DNA from: Saccharomycopsis malanga
Taxonomy: Eukaryota; Ascomycota; Saccharomycetes; Ascoideales; Saccharomycopsidaceae
Assembly (NCBI GenBank): GCA_004014935.1
Contig: CP025321.1
Location: forward strand, 2,356,001 to 2,420,000
DNA: 64,000 nt
Reading direction: 5' to 3'
Part shown: positions 10,538 through 20,297 of the stretch, piece after piece
How the letters are laid out: the number at the start of each line of letters is the position of its first letter
Position numbering within the stretch: the stretch's first letter is position 1
The notes under the pieces: model-generated
Told to the model about the DNA's origin: nothing
The model's database searches: none
The model's input: the letters and a program-made list of their open reading frames with translations, nothing else
Position numbers and translations under genes: made by a program

Positions 10538-10691
10538 AGTTCTTGACACACAAAGATAAACGCCCCAACTAGTCAATATATAAACCCGTAAGTGGCCTCA
10601 ATACCACCGTAACATATTCAATCTGTTTTCAAGATATTCCCATTCCGCCTTCCCTGGATAATTCCTACTGAGGAAACGCTGTCAGCTCGGC

Positions 10692-10718
10692 CCGGGTGTG
10701 TATACCCCCGGTACCCGG
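10692..10718. promoter_or_regulatory. GC-rich inverted repeat upstream of the helicase-like gene
   Basis: CCGGGT and ACCCGG form a perfect 6-bp inverted repeat around a short spacer in an otherwise AT-rich region, about 120 bp before the ATG. It could bind a dimeric zinc-cluster or Myb-type regulator. This is inference only. Confidence 0.3.
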
Positions 10719-10836
10719 CCTCATGCACTTTTCATACAGGTCTGTGCAGCGTGCATGATGAAATTTTCCAGTGAGAGAGTCTATATAGAGAGACTGGCTG
10801 GGAAGTGTTGTTTTTAATGACAAATAGTTGTGATTA

Positions 10837-12617
10837 ATGGCATTGCGATACGTTGGGCTGCGGTATCTTTATTCTGGACGGCCTCTGCCGCTCCGTGTAG
10901 ATCCTCGGTTGGATCTTTCGTTCAGGGATCTCCGCATTGTGCAGCGTGTCACGGATCTATTGGCTATCTCTGGCTTGAAGAAACCCACTGTGTCTCAACG
11001 AAAGCTTCTAGCGGCTCTTGGGGCTCGTTTTCTGGTGCTCTCCAGGACTGGTCCAGGCACAGGCAACACGCATGCTTTGCTTATACATGCTCTCAATTTC
11101 AGAATCAAAGCGTATCCTACTGCGCTTCTTCTCTTAGGCTCTTCTAATGCTGTAGTTCAATGCCAAAATCTCTACGGCAAGTGGTTTAGCAATGTACCCC
11201 GGACGAGCGTATCCAGGCCCAATTTCTCTGTAGGGGCACTGGTGTTTCGGGGACCCTGCTTGAGACTCAACAGATTCGCAGTCTTCTTGCAGAGCAGAAA
11301 GGCAGACTAAACAAGTCTCATTTGATTGTGGGAACTGCTCCTCGGATCCTCGACATTCTTTCGTCGCAGCCTCATCTCTTGCCGCATCTTGATCAGCTTA
11401 GTTTCCTAGGAATCGACGATGCTGACCAGCAACTAACAGACAAAAGCAGTGGGTCTGACCAACTGCTGATGCTGCACAGATCAACCCCTACTGAGATTCT
11501 TGTTGACCATTTGGTCAGCATCAATAGAAAACCCACATTTCTCCAGAAAGCGTTTGTCAATTCCATTGACATCACACCTACCCTAGGCCGTTTTATACTT
11601 ACCAAGGGCTGGTGCAGTTCTGAGGACACGCCAGAAACGAAATCCCGGCAATTGGTCAAGGTAGGCCTTCCAGAGGTGGATACCTCACTCGTGGTTCCTC
11701 CTAGGAGGATCTATAGTGATGTGGCTGTGCATGGCGTAGCTGTGTATCCAAGCACTGAACCCAACTCTTATATCTTGAAAAACCTCAAAATCCCCGATGT
11801 TCCCACTGGGATCGAGGCAGTACATGAGATCTCTTCCAGCAAGTACCAGCAGTTTGATGCTGAATTCCGTAAGTACAGGCTTTCTCGCATAGCTGCTGCC
11901 ACTCCAAATGGCCAGGACCGCACGTCGTTCAACACTACCACCTTTGCAGCACTTCGGTTCTTTCTTCAAGAAGTAATAAGAGATGACCATCCTCTTTTAG
12001 TGATTCCCGACACAGCCTCTCTCGATAGAACATACACAGAATTGAAAAACGCCGGCATTGATGCCAAAATATTCAGCATTCTAGAACAGCCGAGCGACAA
12101 ATACGCAAGTTTCCAACACTACAGTGACTCTAAACCAACTGAAGACGGCTTAAATGCTACTGGAAACCACCCTAGGCTTCTCATTGCTTCATTGCATAGC
12201 ATCAAAGGCATTACTCTCCCAAGACTCACAACCCTCATAGCCTTGAGTATCGACACTGTTGCAAACCCAAACAACTTGGTAACCCTTGCATCTCGTTTGC
12301 GTACTCTGGTGGGCATTTCCAACCCAGCTAAGGAACTTCCGATATCTATCAAGCCAGAAGAACATCGGTCAGTCAATCCTGAACAAATTTCTAACGAGTT
12401 TTCAGGAAACGTCTCAGAAACCAACTTAGAGCCTGATGAGGATGTTCAAGAAAAACCATACCAAAAATTAATCATTTTCACCAGCAAACGCGATTTCCAA
12501 ACAAAAGAAGCTTTGGCTCTTTATAGAACTATCCTAAAAACCGGAATGCAAAACTTGATTCCCCTTAACCAGCTCCCAACAGAAACCCTTGATGATTATA
12601 AACAAGACACACAGTAA
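10837..12617 (+). pseudogene. Mitochondrial DEAD-box-like helicase (MRH4-type), frameshifted
   Basis: Two ORFs (10837-11310 and 11322-12617, different frames) together look like one DEAD-box protein. The first has an Arg/Leu-rich, acid-poor start suggesting mitochondrial import, a Q-motif-like PTVSQRKLL and a Walker A-like SRTGPGTGNT lacking the usual GKT. The second has a motif Ib-like VGTAPRILDIL, DDAD in place of DEAD, and a C-terminal block (LLIASLHSIKGITLPRL) resembling the helicase C domain. Between about 11190 and 11310 the homologous frame switches by one base. Helicase-like text continues in the second frame upstream of its first ATG. No GT-AG intron with a TACTAAC branch is visible there. 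MRH4 is the nearest mitochondrial relative I can name. It may be a decaying gene, a sequencing error in a divergent gene, or frameshift-dependent. Confidence 0.6.
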
Positions 12618-12834
12618 TTACAGACACAATGCCCCTATCAGGTTGCTCCTGTGAGCTCTTTGCAACCTTGTTTCTACTTTTTCTTCTTTATATCTTCTCC
12701 TACGTGTATTCTATCCTGTTATCATGAGTTATTCTTCGTTGGCATTTCTACGTATTCTTTGTATATTTTTTTAGCAATATTAGGTTGTTGTATCTCCTGG
12801 TATAATTATTTGTAGTATATAAGTGGCGAAGCAT

Positions 12835-12960
12835 TAAAATAATCCTATATTTCGAGCCCAGTACATATCAGTTTCATAAATACCCGCTATATCTTAAGGT
12901 GCTTAGTACAGCCCAATCATGTCCTGTTGATCATGATCTTCTCACCCAATTGGTTTGAAA
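12835..12960 (-). mobile_element. Family A element, 5'-truncated
   Basis: Read on the minus strand it contains GATCAACAGGACATGATTGG, a diverged AAGCACCTTAAGATATAGCG, then GAAACTGATATGTACTGGGC and TCGAAATATAGG. This is the 3' two-thirds of family A. The tRNA-like head is missing. It sits just beyond the 3' end of a family B copy. Confidence 0.75.
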
Positions 12961-12997
12961 GTACGCACTATTATTCTTTATATTATTTCAACAAAAA

Positions 12998-14048
12998 AAT
13001 TCTTTCAATACAATTGACATGTCCTTGTATTAAAAACTAAAACTCGCCTTATGATTTTTGGCAAAAAAAACAGCCAAAGTTTATCATCAATTTACAGCCA
13101 ATATACAACTTCCATAAGAATGTACTAAAACAAATTAGAAACAAGAACAGCAAAAAAATCAAAAAACTAAAGTCAAAGTAGCATTAGACCATTTGCAACA
13201 TTCTGTTTAATAAATGTTTTTTTGAAACGGACTCCCATAAACAGAGGTATAAAGTTTATTAAGAAGCATATTACGCTTTACCGAACCCCAAAAAATGTTC
13301 AACGTATAGCGAAAGTTGAAATAAGCTAGTTTGACAACTTATAATGATAAATATCGAATATAAATTCTTCTAAAAACCTACAATAAACAACACGTTTATT
13401 AGCTCTTGAAATACGCGTTCCTCTGTATAAAAAACCGTTATTAAAATCTTAAAGGATGCATCAATCAACGTAAATGCAATCGAAAACTATGGAATACCGT
13501 CAAGAAATCAATGGAGTTTTTTTGAGAGGTAAAAACACGTTTTCTTACAAATTATGTGTTTTTTTCGACAAAATGATACTTTCTCACTATTAAATAATTT
13601 ATAAAAGCCAAATCTCAAAAACCAGGTACTTTGTGTAAAACTCTAGATTTTAAAGATTATTTAATTATAATTTTTGTCTGGTTTGGTTTTTTGTAAAGGC
13701 TCTAGAATATGACTTCAAAGAATCAAGATTTCGTCAAAATTGGCAATTTTCTTTTATATCAATTGTTATGCACAAACCTCAAATACTTTATTATAAAGAG
13801 TAGTTTAATATTGGAAAAAAATTTAAAATGCTAGTGTATGCTTTTTTAAATTAAAATAACCTGGATAGCACTGATTTAACTTAATCAAACCTTTGATGAT
13901 TACCTTAAAACGTCAACAGCACGAATCGAGTACCAAAGCCCCAAGTGAGGAACGCCACACTTGTTTTCTGCACTATTCTGCACTGTTTTTCGTGGCGCAT
14001 GGCCTAACCAACTTGGCCACCTGGTAATAGTAAGTCATTGCATATAAT
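12998..14048 (-). mobile_element. Family B dispersed repeat, copy 2
   Basis: It is nearly colinear with the 333-1395 copy over its whole length, with many scattered substitutions. On the minus strand it opens with CAGGTGGCCAAGTTGG and the same GCGCCAC segment. The body contains the shared AAAGTATCATTTTGTCG block. The 3' end carries the GGCTG...GCCAAAA hairpin and the ATACAA...TTGTAT palindrome. A family A tail lies immediately upstream of its head. Confidence 0.75.
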
Positions 14049-14098
14049 AAATAACAAAATCAAACATTTCGAGCTCAGTAAATATCAGTTTCGTACGC
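14049..14098 (-). mobile_element. Family A 3' tail fragment
   Basis: On the minus strand it reads CGTACGAAACTGATATTTAC, then TGAGCTCGAAATG and AT-rich sequence, the conserved end of family A. It abuts the head of the family B copy at 12998-14048. Confidence 0.7.
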
Positions 14099-14527
14099 TA
14101 AAATGGTTTAACAAACGAAATACCAGCCAAACGTACCAGGAAAGATCCCTTCAAGATTCACTTATAGGATGAACGACTATATCTATCATTAACCGTCATG
14201 GACACTGCCAATAATAAAGGAATACTGTAAAATACGTCTCAATGGTTTTGACAGATCGAATTTGTCAAAGCTTTTCATTATCTTCAACTCTTTGCCTTAT
14301 TATATCGACAGTACCATCGTTCTGGAACCAACGCACGGCTGCATATATTTTTTTTCATTTTTCATGCGTCACTCGGCAGGCCTGGTGATAAAGATAAATT
14401 TCAAGAGCAATATACACCCATTTATATAGCATTTAACAAGTTTTGGCATTGAGCCCAAGAAGAGCTGAGTTGGTTAAAAAGGAAAAAAAAAGGCTTTTCC
14501 AGAAAATATAAATTATTTTTGACAAAA

Positions 14528-15187
14528 ATGGCTGCTGAACAACGAGATCTTGAAAGCATTACTGAAGTGCCAGATAACAGGCTTTACATTGCATACAATA
14601 GCATCCATAAGCTTTGCCAACAAGCTGCTGTTCAAATTAAGAAGAACCGTCCGGACATTATTGTTGCCATTGGTGGTGGCGGGTTTATTCCTGCCCGTAT
14701 TTTGAGATCGTTCATTAAGGAACCTGGTGAAAAGAACATTCCTATTCAAGCCATTGGTTTGTCTTTGTATGAACCAATGGGAGAAGAACATGCAGACAAG
14801 ATCGGAAAGGAAGTGATTCGTACGCAGTGGCTTGACTTCAACAACTTGGATCTTGTAGGGAAGAAAATCTTGATTGTTGATGAGGTGGACGATTCTCGTA
14901 CTACTTTACATTATGCTCTCAGTGAGTTGGAGAAAGATGTTAGACAACAAGAAGAAAAACTCAGGGCCGAAAAAGGAAACACCCAAGATGTCAAAAAGAC
15001 TACCTTCAGCATATTTGTTCTTCATAATAAAGATAAACCTAAGCGTGCTCATTTGCCCCAGGATATGATGGATAGTGGCCGTTACATTGCTGCAATCACT
15101 GTTAAGGATGCTTGGATTGCTTATCCTTGGGATGCAATGGATGTCGATTTGCATACCAGATATGCTACACTCCAAGGAAACATTTGA
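14528..15187 (+). CDS. HPT1: Hypoxanthine-guanine phosphoribosyltransferase
   Basis: This purine salvage enzyme of 219 residues transfers phosphoribose from PRPP to hypoxanthine or guanine in the cytosol. Near-identical family signatures are visible: IIVAIGGGGFIPARILR near residue 50, the PRPP loop VDEVDDSRTTLHYALSELEK (about 117-136), and YAYPW-like AYPWDAMD near the C-terminus. The true start is taken as the ATG at 14528. Three codons upstream a TTG keeps the frame open but has no support as a start. S. cerevisiae Hpt1 is 221 residues. The closely related Xpt1 uses xanthine, but the GGGGFIPARILR and VDEVDDSRTT text is closest to Hpt1 as I recall it. Confidence 0.95.
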   Translation: MAAEQRDLESITEVPDNRLYIAYNSIHKLCQQAAVQIKKNRPDIIVAIGGGGFIPARILRSFIKEPGEKNIPIQAIGLSLYEPMGEEHADKIGKEVIRTQWLDFNNLDLVGKKILIVDEVDDSRTTLHYALSELEKDVRQQEEKLRAEKGNTQDVKKTTFSIFVLHNKDKPKRAHLPQDMMDSGRYIAAITVKDAWIAYPWDAMDVDLHTRYATLQGNI

Positions 15188-15669
15188 TTTCAGTAACCTA
15201 TGATACTCTTGTATGTAGCTATCAGCATTGTTTCAGGTTTTCTACTAGATTGTTACTTTCTATTAATTTTCCAAACACATTTATTTTCAACAGTCCATGT
15301 GGCTTTTGTAGAGTCTGTCTATTGATTATTTTTGTTTGGTTATACTAACCAAAACGTAGCGTGATATATTCCGGACAAATTGGCGTCATTTGCTTCAAAT
15401 TAGCTAGAAACCAATTTGAAGCAGGTACTCAAAAAAGGATGGAAAGGGAGCTACAAATCATTCAGAAATCAAAAAATTTACAATTTACCAAAAATCGCCT
15501 TTTTCTTCTTTTGCACTTTTTTTTAAAACCAGAAGAGCCTATCTGGAAAAATATACACGCAAAAACATGTACGATAAATATGAACTTGAAAAATACAAAA
15601 ATTTAAACAGTATGGTTCACTGTAAACTCCATAAATTCCTCTAAAACATTAAAAGTTATAAGAAAAATT

Positions 15670-15775
15670 GACTTGGCCGCGAATTGAACCCAATTTTTTC
15701 AAGTGAGCAACTGAAAAATAGCTCACGGCACATAACCTAGTCAAGTGAGTCATAAAGTTACGGGCCCGGCAAGAT
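15670..15775 (-). mobile_element. Diverged family B tRNA-like head with intact B box
   Basis: On the minus strand an A-box-like TGACTCACTTGA (15752-15741) aligns with the family B head TGGCCAAGTTGG by mostly C/T and G/A changes. It is followed by TAGGTTATGTGCC, a GTGAGC...GCTCAC stem, and a canonical B box GGGTTCAATTCGC (15690-15678). The family B sequence CTCAATTCGCG matches the same place. It is old or divergent; the 1-kb body is not recognisable beyond it. Confidence 0.6.
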
Positions 15776-17530
15776 GGTATTATGTATTTTTTGACTCGGT
15801 ATTATGGGGTCAAGTTGTTATATTTTATATTTTTACAGTATATATGTAGTTAAAAATCTATTATATCGAGCCCATTGAAATTGTAGCCTAATATTTGAAA
15901 TAGAATGGCACACATGATCTCTATAGAAAATTTTCCTATCGAAAAAGTTGGGAAATTGTAAGTTTAGTGTGCTAAAGAGACACTACTGTAATGGTCAAAA
16001 TTCCAATTACGCTGACATTTAAACAGCGGTGGGATGGTTATTATTAGACTAGTGCTAGAGGTGGTGCATGGTTGTAGTAAATTTTGAAGCTTATTTGCCA
16101 AATCTTTCCTGTGCTAATTCGAACCCCGAAAAACTATTCAAATTTAATTGCAGTATACCCCGGAGTAGCGTTGCGTTTAATCAAAATACCAATGTTCGAA
16201 ATTCAGATAACACCTTTCAAAAGGCAATTAGCAGTCCAGATCTGCGACTGGGCCAAAACTTCTTTCGAAATTAGGTGTAGGCATATATTAAGTGTGGATC
16301 TTCGGGGAAACAATAAAACAGACATTAGTATTATGAAGATTCTAAGAAAATACGCTTCTATTGGGTTGTTAATATTTATCAAAATTCCGATATATCGATA
16401 AGAAAAAACAGGTGAGCGACCTAAAGAAGAGTTTTTCAGGATAAGAAAACGGTGGTTTTACTAGGTTTACCAATGCATCATCTATCAAGTGATAATTCAG
16501 CACATGAAAGACTTTACTAGCAAGCAGCATGCATGCATGTATCTGCAGCAACGAGTTCCTAAAGTTCTGGAATGGTTGGCGAAGGTCAGTAAATACTGCC
16601 CGTACTTGTGGCCAGCGTGGGCTGTCTAAAACGTTAGTGTGGTTATAGTGTGTTTTAGCGTGTATGAAGTTGAATCTGTTTTAGGAAACAAGTTTTAGAG
16701 GGTTGAAGCACGGAGCTGCGCCCTAACGTCCTTGGTACGTCTGCGTGCAGCATCGTTATTTTGTCTATTGATTTGGGAGTCCTAATGAGTGACAAATGGC
16801 AGTTCTTTCGCTCGTTTTGGCTATTGGAAGTGGTGGTGGGACAAATTGCGAGGTTTGGAATTAGTGTCAACAGATAGCATTTGTGTATAACACTAGTGGC
16901 CGAGGAAAATGGAAATGTGGTGCGGGATAAACTATCAAACATTCAATACAAATAACCTTAGCGTACTTGGGCCGATACAAAACATCATCATACGGATCTG
17001 GTTTCGAAATGTATTGTGAGGAAAAGAATCCTACGAAAACAATCATGTTAAAGAAATAATACGATGGCCAATTTTATCACCACATACAATAAGTTTGAAC
17101 ATATGAGCATGGGACTAGAGAAGCGTTAGATCGGAACCAGTATAGTGTCTAACGCAAACCTTAATGACGCTAGTGGAGTAGCTAATCCTGAACGGGTATT
17201 AAAAAGTGCAGGGTGCGATACTCTGACAGATATTGTCGCCATATTTCCTAGAGCGGCCCATCCTTTTAACACCACCAAGTCTCTGAAACCTCACTGTGCG
17301 TATTAGCTTTTAACCCAGCTACTTTTGCTGATTGTTGATGATACACATTGTTGGTGAAGATCGTTCTATATAAAGCCGGTATTCCTCCCCTGTTATCTTC
17401 GTAGAATGTAGGCCCTATGTAGGTTGGATGTACGTGACATTGTAGTAATACCTGGAATCTACTACTAATAAGACCTTCATCACCATCAGACCAATAATAA
17501 TCCTCCTGCGTACCACCAACACAGTTTCCA
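15776..17530. other. Long intergenic region before the permease pair
   Basis: It holds a weak family A tail-like piece on the minus strand near 15845-15880 (AT-rich, CGAGCCC). The rest shows no ORF with protein-like character. A CATGCATG palindrome run lies at 16522-16535. The last 200 bp (GATA/TATA-like and CT-rich) presumably hold the promoter of the downstream permease. Confidence 0.4.
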
Positions 17531-19069
17531 ATGAGTGCTCTCAAGGAAACCTACACCTCAACAGAATTGCAAGGTTTGGGCGAACTCACGCCCTCAGGCT
17601 CGTTTGATGAAGAACTCTATGCTTCTGACCAGACCAAACGTCTTAGGGTGAAAGAATATTCGCTTCGGTACAAGGTCGATGAACATCGTCTTTTAACAAA
17701 GCTTGATTTGTTTGTTCTTCCTCCATTTGTTCTTGTCTATTTTCTTGGTTTCCTTTCACGGTCTAATATTGGTGTTATGCAAATTGAAGGTATCTATTCT
17801 TCTTTGAAGATGACTGACAAAAACTACGCCAGTGCTTTTGCTGCTTATTTTGCACCTTATATTGCCTTCCAGTTCGTTTCCAATATCATCTTGAAAAGAG
17901 TACGTCCTCATTTCTGGATTGCCATTTCTGTTCTTCTCTATGGTGCCATCAATCTTGCTACTGGTTATGTCAAAACTTATGCTGCTTTTGTTGGCTGCCA
18001 GTTCATTCATGGTCTTTGCCAAGCTGGTGTCGAAACCGCAATGTTCTACATCTTGGCTCATTATTACGAGAAACGTGAGGCCCAACGTCGTTTCAGTGCT
18101 ATTTATTCTGTCAGTTGTATTGCCGGTGCTGTGGGAACTTCCATCGCATTCTCTATCGATACTCATTTGGCTGGTCGTCACGGTCTTGAAAGTTGGAGAT
18201 GGTTATTGATCATCGAAGGTGCAATCACTATGGTCTGTTCTCTTCTCTTGTTCTTCACCATTCCCGACTTTCCAGAAAATGCACGTTTCATTGATGATGA
18301 TGAAACCTCTTTCCTTATTAAAAAATTGGAGCTTTTCCAAGGTAAATCTGGTTTCGAATTGGAAATTTCCCCTCGTGAATTCATCGCTATGCTTTTCGAT
18401 CCTGTCATCTTCCTTCCATCCTTTGCTTCCTTGGGAATTTGCTATGCCACCTACTGTTACGCCTTCTTCGAGCCTGTCTTCATGTTGCAAATCGATGGTG
18501 GGACCATCGCCGATGCTAACAAACGTTCCGTGTTTCCTTGGATTCTCGCCTTCTTCTATTGTAACATCCTGTCCTATTTCTCCGACAAGTTCCAGGCAAG
18601 ATTTCCTTTCATTGTCTTCAATATTATGCTTACAATATTGGGCGGAGGCTTGGCCTACTCTCACAGACTTAAAGATACCCCTGATCATATGAAATATGCT
18701 GGCTGTTTCTTAATCTGTTGTGGTGCCTACACTGCTGCTCCAATTTTGATCTGTTGGTTATCTACAAACTTGGGCGGTCATTCCAGAAAAAACTTGGGCA
18801 TCACATTAGCTGTCTCCATGGGCAGTTTTGGCGGTCTTGTCACCATCTTTCCTTTCATTGGACAAGATACTAGATACACCAAAGGTTTTGCTACCGGGTT
18901 TGCAATCATTATTTTCGGATTGATCTTTGCCATTTCATACTATCTTGTTCTCAAGAGAGAAAACAAAAAAAAGAGAACCAGAGAGTACAAGGACAACTTT
19001 TCTCAGAATTCCGAACGTAAACAGGTTATTCTTGGTGACAAAAGTCCTGTTTTCGACTACATGTACTAA
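17531..19069 (+). CDS. MFS permease of the Dal5/allantoate (anion:cation symporter) family, copy 1
   Basis: This is a 512-residue plasma-membrane transporter with about 12 hydrophobic segments. Family marks include the basic N-terminal region ending in LTKLDLFVLPPFVLVYFLGF, then SRSNIGVMQIEGIY (the usual D-x-x-N-x-G-N-A region, altered here), and GLCQAGVETAMFYILAHYYEKREAQRR in the first half. LESWRWLLIIEGAIT closes the first half, and STNLGGHSRKNLGI marks the second. The Dal5/Tna1/Seo1 group carries allantoate, nicotinate and other organic anions or dipeptides, so the substrate cannot be told. The neighbour 20298-21881 is a paralogue in the same orientation, so this is a local tandem duplication. 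Confidence 0.92.
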   Translation: MSALKETYTSTELQGLGELTPSGSFDEELYASDQTKRLRVKEYSLRYKVDEHRLLTKLDLFVLPPFVLVYFLGFLSRSNIGVMQIEGIYSSLKMTDKNYASAFAAYFAPYIAFQFVSNIILKRVRPHFWIAISVLLYGAINLATGYVKTYAAFVGCQFIHGLCQAGVETAMFYILAHYYEKREAQRRFSAIYSVSCIAGAVGTSIAFSIDTHLAGRHGLESWRWLLIIEGAITMVCSLLLFFTIPDFPENARFIDDDETSFLIKKLELFQGKSGFELEISPREFIAMLFDPVIFLPSFASLGICYATYCYAFFEPVFMLQIDGGTIADANKRSVFPWILAFFYCNILSYFSDKFQARFPFIVFNIMLTILGGGLAYSHRLKDTPDHMKYAGCFLICCGAYTAAPILICWLSTNLGGHSRKNLGITLAVSMGSFGGLVTIFPFIGQDTRYTKGFATGFAIIIFGLIFAISYYLVLKRENKKKRTREYKDNFSQNSERKQVILGDKSPVFDYMY

Positions 19070-20297
19070 TTGGTATTATTTACCAAATTTTTTTTTCTAT
19101 TTTTGATACCCCTGCCCTGGGCATTAATGGTTCTAATGATACTTTTCTACATTCTTCTCACTATTTAAATCTGATCAATAACAGACTATTTAGAGCTTGT
19201 TGTTACTGTTTTTTCTTTGTTAATTTCGTTCATTTCCTCGGATGGCTATAATCGCTTTTTTCTTCTTTTTGTTTTTTAGCAGGTCAATATAATGCACTGT
19301 TGGTTGGGTATTTTAACCAGTTCTCAACTACAGTACTGGTTTGGTAGGTGTGCCATCTTATATCTCAAGTCCAGTAAAGGTCAGTTTCGTATATACGCAG
19401 GATATAGTTTCGGGTCAATAATATGTGAATTGACGGTATTCAGGTTCCATGCAAATGGCAGCTGGTCTACCTCAAAACTGAACATATGACGATTCAGGTT
19501 TTGATGCCAAATGCATAAAGAAGGTTGTTTAAAGTGAATGTAGGCAATTATAGTTATTAATTAAAGACAGTGAAGGGTAAGATGGGCAGATCCTATTTGA
19601 CGGAAATTGTGAATTTGTCGGAGGTACCAACATGTCAAGTTCAAATGGTGAAACTTGCTCTACATTGTCTTTTTTTCAACGTGACCTACAAGTAAATGGT
19701 ATAGGTAAGAATCTTTTTTTGCCCTAGAATTTATAGCCAAGCTACAAGGCGATACATTTTACAAAAATAATAGCATTTGTAGAAAATTTTGATTTCATGA
19801 CATATCAATGCTGTTTACAATTGAAAAGCCATGAATATCCTTCGAAACAAAGACAGTAAAAGCACTAAAATAGAGCAAAACTGGATTTTTGCTAGTGAAA
19901 GGCCAATTCTTAATAGTACCAAGAGGCATGGGCTGGCCAGCTATCCATACTTAAGCCGTGGAAACCAGTAACGCCGTGCGCTTATGCACCCGTCTCTGGT
20001 TTTCCAACATACGCATTTTATATATACGGAATTCTACAATGTCTTGTATATAACATTCTTGGGTCCCACATTACAGACGTAATTATGATGTAGTTTTCAT
20101 GTGGGAATGGTAGTTTTTTTCTTCATTATACAGTTGGACATTTAATCGGTGAACTGTTTCTGGTCAATAGGTAGTATTACATACTATTTACACATTCGTT
20201 TATTATATAGGACCGCACAGTATTCAATGGAAAATATAGCGCATTTCAACCATAGTGTTTATTAAATCGTTCATTACTATTGAAAAATCGAAATTTC
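19070..20297. other. Intergenic region between tandem permeases
   Basis: A family A tail on the minus strand (19354-19400) is the only recognised feature. The last 300 bp should contain the promoter of the second permease. I see no gene. Confidence 0.5.
19354..19400 (-). mobile_element. Family A 3' tail fragment
   Basis: Minus strand GCGTATATACGAAACTGACC then TTTACTGGACTTGAGATATA matches the family A 3' end. No head is present. Confidence 0.7.

Noticed and set aside
12998-14048. LTR of a retrotransposon
   Set aside because: The ends do not read TG...CA, no paired copy flanks an internal region, and the tRNA-like head is inside the repeat.
14519-14527. Upstream start of HPT1
   Set aside because: The extra codons begin with TTG; the ATG at 14528 gives the usual length.
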